From Panagrolaimus kolymaensis (taxonomy: Eukaryota; Nematoda; Chromadorea; Rhabditida; Panagrolaimidae), in the NCBI GenBank assembly GCA_028622995.1, contig JAJQJQ010000004.1:6758001-6822000 (forward strand): a stretch of DNA of 64,000 nt, in the 5' to 3' direction. Below are positions 39,272 through 51,719 of the stretch, in pieces. Within the stretch, counting starts at the first letter, position 1, and each line of letters begins with the position of its first letter. Below the pieces are notes generated by a model that saw only the letters and a program-made list of their open reading frames with translations, had not been told where the DNA came from and did no database searches. Position numbers and translations under genes: made by a program.

Positions 39272-41586
39272 CATGGGCAACCCAGACGATTCCAGACGAT
39301 TATCGTCTTTTATGTAGCATGTAGCGCAACGATTTTCGGTTATGTAGCGCAAAATTTGTGAAAAAAAATAAAAAAGAGAAAAAAAGGGCAGAAAAAGAGA
39401 AGAAAAAAAGAAGAAAAGGGAAAGAAAAAAAGGAAAAAAGAAGAGGAAGAGGATCAAAAAAGTAAGAAAGTAGGCTAAATACTAATTCTTGTTTTTTTAC
39501 TGAACGTTTTGGAAGCTATTAGTCGCAAAATTATAATTAGGTGAATTTTTAGCAATTAAAAGACTATAGTCATAAAATAATTTATTTACAAATACAATAG
39601 TCAATGCGGAGAAAAAAACAAATCAGGAATTTTAAACATAGCCAGTTCGCAAAATTAACTGTATTTACATGGGTCAATACACCATAAAGCAAGAAAATGT
39701 TCGCTCAATATAAATTTTGCTTTCAGCTATCAAGTAAGATATTGTTAACGCTTATATAACTAATTTTTATTATCGTAAGTGTTATTACTTATCATAGCGG
39801 CTTACTAAATGTCTCAGAAAATGATAAATGCATGTTAACCAATGTTCTTATTGATAACATTTTTTTAACCCAAATTTTGATAATATCATTCCTTCCACTG
39901 ATTTCTAAAGGCTTTAGAGCACCTTAAAGTAATCTATAATTTATAATCATTTCATTTTAATAATATAAAATAACAAAAGTTATTTTATCAAATGAGATTC
40001 ACAAAAAAAATAAAACTCTTTTATGTGAATATATTTTTTTAAATTTCTTTGCTTTTTATCGATTTGTTGATTGCAAAGCGAAAACAAAGAGTTAGCATAG
40101 AAGCAACATACTCACATATGAAAAGATAATTCAAATTAAGAAGTAGAGGATTTTGCTAAAATATTAGAATAATTTTTTTATATTTCGGAACTAGCAAAAG
40201 CTCAAAATACTCTTGAAAAATAAAACACTTAATTATTAATATAATTAGAACTATTAAAATCTTTAAAAAATCCTCTTTAATATTTGTAAATTCCCCATTC
40301 AGAATAGATGTCATAGTTATCAAAAAATAAAACAAAGTGTTGTAAAAAATCGGTGTTAGCTATAATTATTTCAGAATTAAGTTATTTGTAATGAATATAA
40401 GATGCCCAAATAAACAAAGTTTTGCAACTTGGTCGAAATAGGGCTTCTTTTTAAAAAGCTTACATATGGTATTTTGAATAAAACGCTTGACTTTGGAAAA
40501 CATCGTCAAAAAAATCTCACAAATGACATATTGTTTGTTTTGGATTTTTGCCTCACCATTTTGGGTCAGATGCGGGTTTCTCTTCTTTTAAACATTTTGT
40601 GTCAAAAAATTTTACTCTGGGAATAAATTCTAAATTTTGAGTCATTTTGAATTATTCGATTGGATTCTTACTATGAAAAAATTTTTAGAATTTTAAAGAG
40701 AAAAAACGTCTTTTTAAATCAGAAACTTTTCTGTGAGGGAGAATAGTAAAAATATTAAGTTTTTGAATGTGAAAAAGGGTGAGAGGATTTTTAAATAAAC
40801 ACATATTTCGACCAAGTTGAAAAATTATATTTATTTTGGCGCCTTATATCAAGGAATTAATTGCAAAAAAATTAAGCATATTTTTCTTGGAATCATAAAA
40901 GCTTTGATAAACAAACAAATAATTTGGAAACAGAGCTTTCTGGTTTTAAGTTTCGTGTTGTCGAGTTGATGCACACTGAAACTCAACTCGAAGAATTTCC
41001 GATGAACCGAAAGCTCGCGCTAGAATGCATAAATGCTTGAGAAGAAATAAAATTTTGACTCTTTAAAAATAACTATGATAGCGAAGTATCGAAAGGTGTT
41101 TTTTATATTATTTGACTCAAGTTATTAAATTCATTAAAATCAGAAACCCTTTAAAACTAAGAATTCAAAAATTATAAACTAATAAATAAATAAATAGTTT
41201 AGAAAAATAACTTGGGAAAACAAATTTTAAAATAAAGCGATGAAAATTTTTCTAAATCAAATCTATTAACTAATAATATCAAAAAAAAAGAAAATTAGAA
41301 CTATTTTTTATATTTGTCTTAAGAATTTGCCAAAAATTAAAGCTCAGAAAAGAAATTGAAAAAATAGTTAGAATCAAGGGTGCTCAAAGTAAAAAATCAA
41401 CTAATTTAAAATTGCTACATAGCTGGGCTGCATATCTTTCGTTTATATATATAAAAATTTTATTTTAAATAGAACTGGAAAGACCAAAAAATTATAAGAA
41501 AATCATCCAAAAAAACTACAGGGGGGACCCTTTGCTCGAATTATGTAGCGCAAATTTTCGAAATTTGTCGTCTGACCGTGCCCAAG
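39272..41586. mobile_element. 2.3-kb insertion interrupting the array, possible Tc1/mariner-like remnant
   Basis: The ends are CATGGGCA and TGCCCAAG, each flanked by TA. CAGACGA and TATGTAGCGCAAA recur near both ends. The AACTG array is almost absent across it (one instance near 39660) and resumes on both sides, so it looks inserted after the array formed. I see no transposase. The TIR match is short, so the class is uncertain. Confidence 0.5.
40425..40819. mobile_element. Smaller inverted-repeat element nested in the 2.3-kb insertion
   Basis: CAACTTGGTCGAAATA at 40425-40440 is matched by its exact reverse complement at 40804-40819. The 360 bp between them carry a short open frame without a recognisable domain. 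This suggests a further MITE-like insertion; target duplications were not resolved. Confidence 0.5.
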
Positions 41587-43180
41587 TATGAAATAAATTA
41601 AATATTTTTTAAAGGATTAAACTGTATTTATAAAAGAATAAAATTGGAATTAAAAAACTGTATTACATGTAAAAAGTTTCAAATCATTATACATCATACA
41701 TTCATTGAAAATCAAATGCTTCTTATTAAAGGTGCAACGAAAAAAAACTGTAGATTGGCAATAAAATTGCAAACTTTTTTAATTAATTACACAAATCTCT
41801 ATAAAACTGAAATAAATTTTTTTTTTTTGGAAAACTAAAAGCTGGATTCCATTAACTTTTCTTTAGCATAATTAACTGGCTTCTTCCATTTTATTCTTAA
41901 AAGAGGTACAAAAAAAACTGAATATCACGAATAGATTTATCCAAAATGCACAAATTTTTGGTTTCTTGGTTTATTTTTAAAATAAAAAAACTGATTTGAT
42001 GCCATGGTTTTGAAAGATTTATAAATAACTAAAAAAATTTACAAAACTGCATAGTCTATACCAGATGCAAGAATACAAGAACATTTTTATAATTTTTTAA
42101 AGACTCAAATAATATTATAATTTTAAAACTGGATTCCAAGATATATGAACTTCGTCTTTACTAAAGAAAAATAAATTAGTTACTAACATTAAAACTGATA
42201 ATAATAAATAAATACTGTAAAATATCAAAATTTTATTCTTTAATTATAACAATGATGAAAAAAGACATGTAAGAGGGGATGAATAAAAAGCGAAAGCAAT
42301 ACATTTATACAAAAAGAAAGTTAAAACTGTGCCGTCTTTAAAGATTTTGTCTAAAAATAAAACTGAATTATACCATATTTTTAAGCTCATAATTTCTTTG
42401 GAAGTAATAAACTTGGAGAATTTCTATCCTGTTCAGATAAATTCAAAAAAAACTGCATTTCTATTAAATTGAATAAAGTTAAGTAAAATAAAAAACTGTA
42501 TCTCGAAGATTTACGTTTGAACCAAAAACAACTATTCTATTTTTTTGGTATTTTTTTCTCTATAAAAATTTGTAGGACATATAAAGAGAAAATAAAAAGG
42601 GGGAATGTCAGTTCAATGAACTAACTTCAAGAAGGTGACGACGATAAAAGGAAATGGAAAAAAACAAATGTAACAAACATTTGATGATGATCAGCTGAGT
42701 TTTTGTGCTGTGCTTGCCGGTGCTGGCTGTTGTTGGTGGGTCAATCACCTTTCTTTCTTTTAAAGGAAAATAAAATTGACGACGTGGAAAGTAAAAAGTC
42801 AAAAACACTTTTTTAATGCAACTTTTTTTTGTTACAAATAATAAAAATAAAGTTCGTTTTTATTTTTGCAAAAAAAAGTGAAGAAAAAAATATTTGTTAC
42901 ACAAGGTTTTGAAACTGGGGCAGAACATTTGATTATTGTTGGGAAAAAAAATAAATTTAAAAAAAACTGAATTCAAACATAATTTTTAGGAAAAAAACTG
43001 CATTATTGTATCACTAGGAGAAAAAAATTTGCTTTCACTACATAAGTAAAAAAACTACCAAACATTTAAAACAAATAATTTTAAAAAAATAAAAAAAACT
43101 GGACGGAACATTTTTTCTTGAAAATCGGTTTAATAAATCGTAATTTAAATTTTAAATTAAAAACTGCATTTTAAATTTTT

Positions 43181-43305
43181 ATGTAATGTTTACCGAACGA
43201 TTGAATTAAGATAAAAAAAATTATAATTTGTTACTCTAATCAATAAATTTTGTTAAACTGTTTTATTATAAATCAAGAGTTATGTTCATTTTCCCAATAA
43301 GAAAT
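43181..43305. repeat. Array block duplicated at 49265-49392
   Basis: Shared landmarks are TTTACCGA(A/G)CGATT, AATTTTGTTAAACTGT, GTTATGTTCATT and CCCAATAAGAAATC, in the same order. The central AAACTGT is intact in both copies. Confidence 0.75.
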
Positions 43306-43744
43306 CAATAAAAACTGGCTAACTTTTTTTAAATCTTTATTCGAGCTTCAACAATATAAAGTTTCAAAGACATAAAAATGTGGAAGATTATGTTTTTTAA
43401 AGAAACTTATTATAATTAGCAAATTTTAATATATAGAAAATTGAGCAAAAAAATAAAAACTGAGTTTAGTGAAAATAGCGGTTTTAAATAAATTTAAAAC
43501 TTTTTTTGTAAACTGTTAGCTTTTTTCGGGGGATTATTTTATTAAATAATTCTGATTTTTTATTATACATATTATAAACTGCCACGATATGTATTAGAGA
43601 TAATTATAGAGGAAGAAAAATTTTCTATTCAAACCTATGCTTTAAAACTGAGATACGATGAAAACTTTGGTTTAAAAAAACTGAAAACATAAAAAGTTTG
43701 CTAAAAACAAAAAACTGCAAAAAAAAACAAACTTTTTCCGTTCA

Positions 43745-44415
43745 TGTTTGATTTTGAGTGAGGACCTCCTTCCTCATTGAAAAAGGAGGTTGTTGGTTGG
43801 TTGGTCACCATCAACAACAATCATCACTGAACTTTTTTCTTTCACTTCCCCAAATAAAAATTTTTTTTTTATCTTTTTTCTCTCTCACATTGCAACATTT
43901 TTTTGTTTTGTTTCCACTTTTTGCAGCATCAATAAAAAAATTTTGTTGTTGTGATCTCTGTCTTTTTCCTCGTTGTTTTCGGTTATTTTTTTAGTTCGAT
44001 GATTTTTTTGACAAAAAAAAGTTGAAAATTTAAGGGAAAAACATACACAAATAAAAAAAATGGAAGGAAATAAATTTGTTTTATCAAAAAAACAGAAACA
44101 AAAAAGTTTCTATTTTTTTACCATTTTTAGAGAAAAAAGAAAAAAGGACCCAGATTAATCGGTGGTGTAGCTTTAAAAAGAAGAACTCTAATCAACAAAA
44201 AAAATAATGTTTGGACAATGAAAAAATGGAAAAAAAAGTTTAAGGGAAGAAAAATCACTGTCATGTGAAATATTTAATAAGTCTGGAAAAAATAATGTTT
44301 CAAAAAATGAAACATATCATTTGCAAAAAAAATAAGGGCCTCCAAAAAAAGAATTGTAAAAAACAAAGCGATTAATAAATAAAAAAGTTTTTTTTGGGGG
44401 AGCGCAAAAATAAAA
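43745..44415. other. Motif-free island in the array
   Basis: No AACTG occurs for about 670 bp. The stretch holds GGACCTCCTTCCTC, an AGGAGG/CCTCCT inverted pair, and GT/CA-rich segments (TTGTTGGTTGGTTGGTCACC). Similar motif-free islands lie at about 24.1-24.4, 31.2-31.8, 32.6-33.1, 42.5-42.9 and 46.3-46.65 kb. They may be older intron or enhancer sequence between array blocks. Confidence 0.4.
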
Positions 44416-47400
44416 GGGAAAAACTGAAAAAGGAATAACATTTATTTTATGATTTTTGATTTTTTAAACTGCTATTTTTGAAACAATGATAATTTTAACT
44501 GTCTGTTATGGCGATGGTTATAAGTTAATTTTTTTTAAGTTGTAAACTGATCAAAATTGATTTCATCTTTGCAATAAAAAAAAGTGTAGTTTTTTGATGA
44601 TTCATGCTTTTTTTTTTTGGGGAATCAACGCTACAAATTCTTTGTAAAACTTTTATTCTTGTTAAACTGGATTAATAAACGAAACATTTTGATGAAAGAA
44701 AACAATAAACTGTGATGACAGATAAAACAAAACGCAAGTAAATAATATAGTGGAAAAAAGTTTAACTGTTGTTCGGGATTTTGCTTTTAAATAATTAAAT
44801 ATCAAGCTTTTTTTCGGGTATTAAAACTGAGTGCTTGTTTTTTCAGCAAATGTTAAATTTAAATTAAAACTGTTAAATATTCTTTTTTGAATGTCGTTTA
44901 ATTAGGTAAAAAAATATGAAAGGTAAAATTATTAGGAACACTTTTTTTAAACTGTGAGCTTGATTATTCGTGAAATATAGCGACAACAAAAAAAGAATTT
45001 AAAAGCTAATTTACGTTAATAAACATTTAAAAAAACTGATATTGTATGCCTTACTTTTGATATAAACTGTGTTGAGTGTTTGGTTATTGAAGTTAAGAAA
45101 GAAATAATTTACATAAATTTTAATTTAAACTGGAGATTGTCGTGGTTCGGAGCTTTTCAATTTAATGGAGGAAATAAAACTGAATAATTAATCGCTTTTG
45201 GGCATATTTGTTTTAAACTGAACAAACTGGTAATATCCAGGTTACATTGACATCAAAATAATATATGTAAACTGTACACTTCTAGGGATTATCGCATTTT
45301 AAAAAACTGAATTTTTTTTATTTCTTTTTAAACTGCATTCAGAAGATATTTTGCTGTTGTCGATCAGAAAACATAATATTTTTTGGTATAATATGATTTA
45401 GAAAAATTTGGAAATTTTTTAGAGGATATAATAAAAAAGTTAAAACTGGCTTTATCAAGTGCAGCATGGGACCAAACTCTAAAAATTAGAGTAAGTATCC
45501 GTGAGTTTTTGAAGTTATAAAAAGCACACGTGGTTGGAATTAAAAACAACTGTAAAATATCGTACAAAAAATCCAATGATTTTACTAATTTGTTTTTGTG
45601 AACTCTTTATTTTGTAAAAAATTTTTTAAACTGTAATAAAAATGCCAAAAAAATAATTATTAATAACTGAATTTTGAGTGAATGTATCACTGTTTAGGAT
45701 ATTTTTTTGTAAAAAAATGTAAAGAAAAATAAACTGAGGATGTAATATCAATAATTTTAACAATATTCAAATCACTGTAGATGGTTGTTACAATTCTAAA
45801 TTCGGCTTATATTTCGCGAATTTAAAAATTAAGTTAAATTTATAACTGTGTTCAAGTGCTCTATCGCCAAAAATAACTTTTAAATATACATAAAACAGAG
45901 TAAATTGAACAAACAAGGCAAATTTATACAAATTCAATAAAATAAAATTCAGTATTTAATTAAAACTGTTATATTATATGAATGTCGGATATGGGAATTT
46001 TAACGATTTTTTAAAAAGTATCTTCAAATTTTAATAATAAAAAACTGAAAAGCAAGAGTATAAAAAAAATTTAAAACTTTAAAGTTTCTCTTTTTTGATA
46101 ATTTTTAACTGCGTATTGAGTCTTAGGTATGGAAAACCAAAGACCACAAAATTTAATGAAGCACTTTTTCAATGCAAACTTTTAATAGCTAAAAATCCTT
46201 GCAATTTAAACAGTCCAATTTTCTATTTTTTTAATAAAATATGTTTTAAAATTCTTCATTTTTTAAACTGCGTCAAAAAAATCTTTGATTCGAATAAGTT
46301 TTTTAATTTTTTTTCCATGTTTTGATTCTTTTTTTTATTTAATGCATTTATTTGACATAAACAACTTTTTTTTATTTGTGTTTCAAAATAATAAAAACCT
46401 TTGAAACTTTTTCAACAACTTTTTTTTCTTTATTGGTGTTGCATTTTATTTTTTGTGTCGCGTTCGATTTTAGTCCAGCCATCATCGTTAACAAACAACA
46501 AAAAAAAACCCATCGTTCGAACTTTGTTCTTTTTTTGTTGTTGACGCATAAATAAAATAGGAATAACATGCGAAGCAAAGGGAGAAATGAAAAAAAAAAA
46601 TAGCAACAAAAAAACTTTAAAGTTTTGTTCGCAAAAAAGAAGGGATATATGTTTTTTTTTAATTAGGAAACTGTTTTTTTAATTTATCAGCAACTTTTCC
46701 ATGTTTCAAGAATAATTCGCGCCAAATTAATTATGGATTTAAATTTAACATCAAAAAAACATTTTTAAAAAATTGCTACTGTCCTTTTTTATTATTTTAT
46801 TCGCTTAAATAAAATTATCTTTAAATTTTGGTGGAAAGAAAAAACTGAGAACAGTGAGGCTAAAACAGATTTTTTTTGATAAAAACTTCGATAGGGACAA
46901 ATTAAAAAAAACTGTGGGGTCCATAATTGAGGATGCTAAAACTGGAGTTAAATTATCAATGGGCTAAATACAAAAATTTTTGAATAAAGAAAAATTTTCT
47001 TTTAAAAAGGCGTCAATGATTTAATATAGTTGAAATGCGTTTGAGTGATATATTTTTTGCCTTTAGTTAATAAAACTGCATTTTTAAAACTAAGAAGGAA
47101 AAATCAGGAAATTATAATTAAAGTTTTTTTGGAATTTTTCTTAAACTGGGGCGAGCATTTGGAGAAAGACTAAGAGCCTCACTGTGCTCTATTAAAAACT
47201 GTTAGCAAGAGGTTGAAGGTTCAACGAAAGAAGTTTTATTATTTTTTAAATAACTGCAAAAAGAAATCATGATCGAAAAAAATGTTAAATGTGTTATTGT
47301 TTCGCGTTTTGCTAATTGGGTATATAACTGTTTTTTATAAGTAAACTGTTGAAAGAATTTTGAATTGCTTATGTTTTTCACTTTAAAAAATTTTTAAATT

Positions 47401-50400
47401 TAAACTGTCATATTTATCGCAAAATTTTATATTTTTTAAATAGGCTTTTTAAAACCGTCGTTTTTGTTTCAAAATTTTTGAGAAAAAAAGTTGAAAAAAA
47501 AACTTTGCTTTTTTAACCATATTTTTTGGGTTGCAAAAACAAGGAAAAGAATAAAAAGGAAAAAAGGGCGAAACTGAAATAAACAAGAAATAATAATGTA
47601 TGATTGCGAAGATTTTTTTTCTTTGAAATTTATTTTAACTGGAACCGGAAAAAAAGTTGTTTATTATAAGGGATGGATGAGAAGAAACTTTGGGAAATAT
47701 AAGAAAAAAGACAAAACTGTAGAGTATGACATAGAGATATTAAAATTATTGAGATCTCAAAAAAAACTGTGTTATATTTATTTTCAACTTTAGATAACAA
47801 AAAACTGAAACAAATCTTACAACAATTTTTATAGAGGGAAAAGAAGGATGCAAACTGGGAAGAATAATGCAAAAAAACATTTGGGGTAAAAATAACTGAA
47901 TGAGTGAATGGATAAATGAAGATACATTTCATGCAGTTGCGATATTTTTAGTTTAACATAATGAAAATTAAAACTATGAAGCCACTTATTCGAAAAAATA
48001 GTTTTTCGTGTAATATCTGTTTTAATGCACAAAAAATTTAAGTAAAACTGAGATGCAATTTAACCATCGACGATACAATATTATATTTTTAAAGAAATAC
48101 CTTCTACAGATATTTGGTTTTATGAATTTTTAAACTGCATGAGAAGAGATCGTTTACCATCTTTTTGAACCTAATATTTCTTTGAAAAACTGACAATGAG
48201 TTGAATAATTTTTTTTATGAATTTTAGCAAAACTTCTTGACTAAAAAACTGTACCACCAACGTTAAGTTTGTTAAAAAAAATTTTTTTTAAATAAATAAA
48301 AAACTGCAGCCTTACTTCGTACGCTAAAATATGGGATTTTGATTTTTTATTAAAACTTGATTATTCGATGAAAGGTCTCTTTAATAAAAATAATACAAAA
48401 ATTCATAGCTTCAAAAATAAAAACTGACATCGAGTCTTGTTTCGAAAATACATATATTTTATTCAAAACAATTATGAAATTGGAGCAATGAGCTATCGAT
48501 AGAGCAAAATCTTTTCAAGGCAAAATTACTCATTAAAATTTCAAATAAATAAAAACTGAGAAGTTGGCTCACTTTAAGTGATTTTCATTTTTTAAATTAA
48601 AACTGAATCTAATAAATTCTTATTGTAAAAAGAATAATTTTCATCAATTAAACTGGATTTATTTAAATATGCAATGGGGCTATATATTTTTTACTATGTA
48701 ATTATAAAACTGCTCATTGATGACTGGCTCCTTTCAAAAACATAACAATAAATTATTTGGAATGTATCAGAATAAAAAACTGTAAACATCATATTTTTAG
48801 GTGATGGATTATGAAAACTGCAGCAAAAAAATGTTGCATTAAGAAAATCATTCTTGTAAGATAAAATAAAAGACAGCCACTAAGTTAGAGGAGTATCATT
48901 AATTACTTTCATTTTTTTTTTGAAAACTGGCTGAAGGGTTTAGCTGATTTTATATATAATATCTAATTCCGGAAAAAGGTTGACAAGGGAAAGAAAAAAA
49001 GTTAATATGCAACTTTTTTTTATAAAAACTGAAAAAAGAAATATTTGATATGGTTTTTTAAAGTTTAAAACTGAGTTGACGGTTTTTTGTTAAAAGTAAA
49101 TTGAACGAAAGCAGCGACACAAATAAAAAAATTTGAGTAAAAAATAACTGGATTACTTTAGCAAAAAACAAAATAAAACTGTACATCCTTATTTTTTTTG
49201 AAGTTCGGTATATAAAGCTATTTTTATTTAAAAAACTTTAAAAAACACCTCTTTTAATTTTTTGGGGAATATTTACCGAGCGATTCAATTAAGATTAAAA
49301 TTAATTCTTTTATTTAATAATTTTGTTAAACTGTATTATAATAAAGCATATGAAAGATACAAGTGTTATGTTCATTTCCCAATAAGAAATCGCAATATTT
49401 TTTAACTATAAACACTTTCATTTTTATTTTATTTTTAAACTGTTATTAGCTTTTGGAATTTTTATATCCGAAATTTAAATATTTTTTAACTGATAAGCCT
49501 TAGCAGTAGACACTTTGTTTCTCGCCGTAGCTTCAGAAAAATGACTCAATTTGGTAATTAAATTAAATTTAAAAAATTTTAAACATTAAAAACTTTAAAA
49601 CTTTCGTGGGGAGTAAATCAAGAAAAACTGTGGGGCTTTAGCGAAGAAGCTAAAAATAAAAGAAAATTTTTAATTATATATAAACACTGAGCACTTGTTT
49701 CAGGAAGTGTATTTGATAAATGTTCGATAACTTATAATTAGTTCTAAAAAATGGAACACCCATTTTCGCAAGCAGCAACGCCTTAAAACGTACAATAATA
49801 ATATTTGCTAAATATTATGATAATTAAAATAATAAACGTGAAACAAAATTTTTTATTGTTCAATAAAACTGGAACGACGATCGTATATTCATAAAAGAAA
49901 ACTGTAAAATTTATATTATTGCTTTAATTAATTATTTTTTTTTAAAACTGTATATTCCAATAAAAGGCTTTTTTACATAATTTCAGCCATTTGAGTAAAT
50001 TATTTTTTGTTTTTAACTGGAATTCGGCTAAGTTTGGTTTGAATCATCGGCATAGAAGATTTTTTTTTAAATTTAAAAAGAAACTGTTACATATCCAAAA
50101 TGCATGGTAGCAAAAACAAATTTTTTTGTTTAGTTTATTTTGTATAATTAAACTGAAAATTTAATATTTCAAATGTCTTATGATTTTTTTGTTTTCATAA
50201 AAAATTAAAACTGAATCACGTTAAAAATCTATTTTATTTTTCTGTTTATGAAAATAAAAAATTTAAACTGCACATTTTGTTGTTTCAACAAATTTTTGAT
50301 ATAAAAAAACTGCATTTGATCAAAATTGCTTATATCACAGCTGTCTGCCACTTTATTTTTTAACAAACGCAATTTATTGTCGAATGATTAAAAAAATTAA

Positions 50401-50790
50401 ATTAAACTTTTAACTGTATTCACCCGTTATATGGCCAAAAATAGCTTATAAATAAAACTGTGACAGGACACTGAAGGCGGCACAAAGTTGTTACAATTTA
50501 AAAAAAGTTTTAAATTTTTAAATAAAACTGTTCCATTCTTTCGAATAGCGAGATTTGGATGAATATTTCATTAATATTTCTTCTAAATTTATGTTTAAAA
50601 AAAATTTCACAATTCAATTTCAAGAAATAATAAAACTGAAATTCTGCATTTTTTGATATTTTTTTAACTGCGAACAAGCAACATCGTAGGCTAGAGCTCG
50701 ATGATGGAATTTAATGCTTTTCTTTTTTGTATGTCCAAGAAAAAAGGCTTTATTTCAATAATTAAATAATAAAAAAACTGTGTAAAAAAA

Positions 50791-51275
50791 TAACAAGAAA
50801 AACAAAGAGATTCCCGCGGACTATTTGTTCCAAATGACAAAAATTTTTGCCATCAATATCACTTTTTTTTATAAATATATTTGTTTTAATGCAACAAACA
50901 AAAAATAAACAGCTAGCCGCCAAAAATTATTCAAATGAAAAAAATAGAGAACCATATTTTTAAAAACTCCATATTGTTACTTCATTGATACCCTTAATTC
51001 ATTGAAAAATTGCAAGTAAATTATTTTTGGTTTTTCTTTTTAATGACAAAATTTATCCAACTGTCTAACTACATCTTACTTTGTCACCAAAGAATCGATT
51101 AACCTAATAGCTTTGCTTCCATTCTTCCATAGTTTTGAAAACTTTAATACACTTTGGAAAAGATTATATAGGATTTATTAAAACCAAAAAAACAAAATAT
51201 ACATAAACAAACAAAAATATTTTACAAAACAAAATAATAATAAACAAAAGAAATAAAAAAATATATATAAAAAGC
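50791..51275. other. Spacer between the array and the next gene
   Basis: AT-rich DNA without AACTG units (one CAACTG near 51058). It probably contains the 3' untranslated region of the minus-strand gene that ends at 51276. Confidence 0.5.
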
Positions 51276-51719
51276 TTAATTAAGTTTACAAAGTTGAAGA
51301 GATCTCCGAACGATGGTCTTCTTTTTGGGTGCCCAAGTGATAGGATGTGATCGTCGTTTTTGTTGTTTCAAAGACGAAGAAGAATCAGATCGTTGAAGGA
51401 TGGATGAAATTCGTCGAGGTCGAGGGGCAAATGTTAGCTTTTCAATCATGGATGGTGAAAAAGGTTTTCGAGGTGGAGTATTAATTATAGCATCCATAAT
51501 ATCATCATGAGTTTGAGATACTTCTGCATCATCAGTAAAAGATAAAGATTCACTTCGAAGTTGACGGTTGGGAAAAAGTTGTCGTCCTTTAGCAACTCGG
51601 GATGGAGCATTTTGAAGTCTCTCATAAATCTTTGATGGAATGGGTTTGACTGGAGTTGAAAATCCTACCATAGCGGAAGCGGAAGAAGAGGCAGCGGGAG
51701 AATGTTGTTGTTGATCCAT
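51276..51719 (-). CDS. Small basic Ser/Thr-rich protein, unrecognised
   Basis: A single exon encodes 147 residues. The start at 51719 (MDQQQHSPAASSS) is preferred over the longer frame from 51863, whose Leu/Ile/Phe-rich upstream part looks like translated 5' flank. I do not recognise a family. It has repeated proline-directed sites (STPVKP, NTPPRKPFSP), Arg/Ser clusters (RPRRISSILQRSDSSSS) and a basic C-terminus (KKKTIVRRSLQL). Such composition fits a cell-cycle kinase substrate or nuclear regulator, but that is a guess. No signal peptide or membrane segment is seen. Confidence 0.65.
   Translation of the reverse strand: MDQQQHSPAASSSASAMVGFSTPVKPIPSKIYERLQNAPSRVAKGRQLFPNRQLRSESLSFTDDAEVSQTHDDIMDAIINTPPRKPFSPSMIEKLTFAPRPRRISSILQRSDSSSSLKQQKRRSHPITWAPKKKTIVRRSLQLCKLN

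Larger units (their letters stand above)
18781..50780. repeat. AAACTG (CAGTTT) motif array, several hundred units
   Basis: Short motifs of the form (A/T-run)AACTG recur about every 30-130 bp on the plus strand. My hand counts are about 14 in 23.0-24.0 kb and 13 in 28.0-29.0 kb, against under 1 per kb expected from the base composition I estimate. The reverse form CAGTT is rare (of the order of ten seen in the whole domain). Sparse instances begin near 17950. The left edge of dense spacing is near 18.8 kb and the last clear unit is near 50776. Between motifs lies 20-30 bp of more complex, G/C-containing sequence directly after AACTG, then A/T runs up to the next motif. Units differ in sequence, so this is not a satellite. 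The array occupies the DM intron and its 14-kb upstream flank. Confidence 0.85.

Noticed and set aside
18781..50780. CRISPR-like or satellite array
   Set aside because: The repeated core is only 6-8 bp, spacing is irregular and there is no constant repeat of CRISPR length; the genome is eukaryotic. Units do not align as a satellite monomer.
18781..50780. Motifs as recursive 3' splice sites (CAG|TTT) for the giant intron
   Set aside because: On the gene strand the bases before CAG are not pyrimidine-rich and no GT follows the AG. The motif also continues 14 kb upstream of the first exon.
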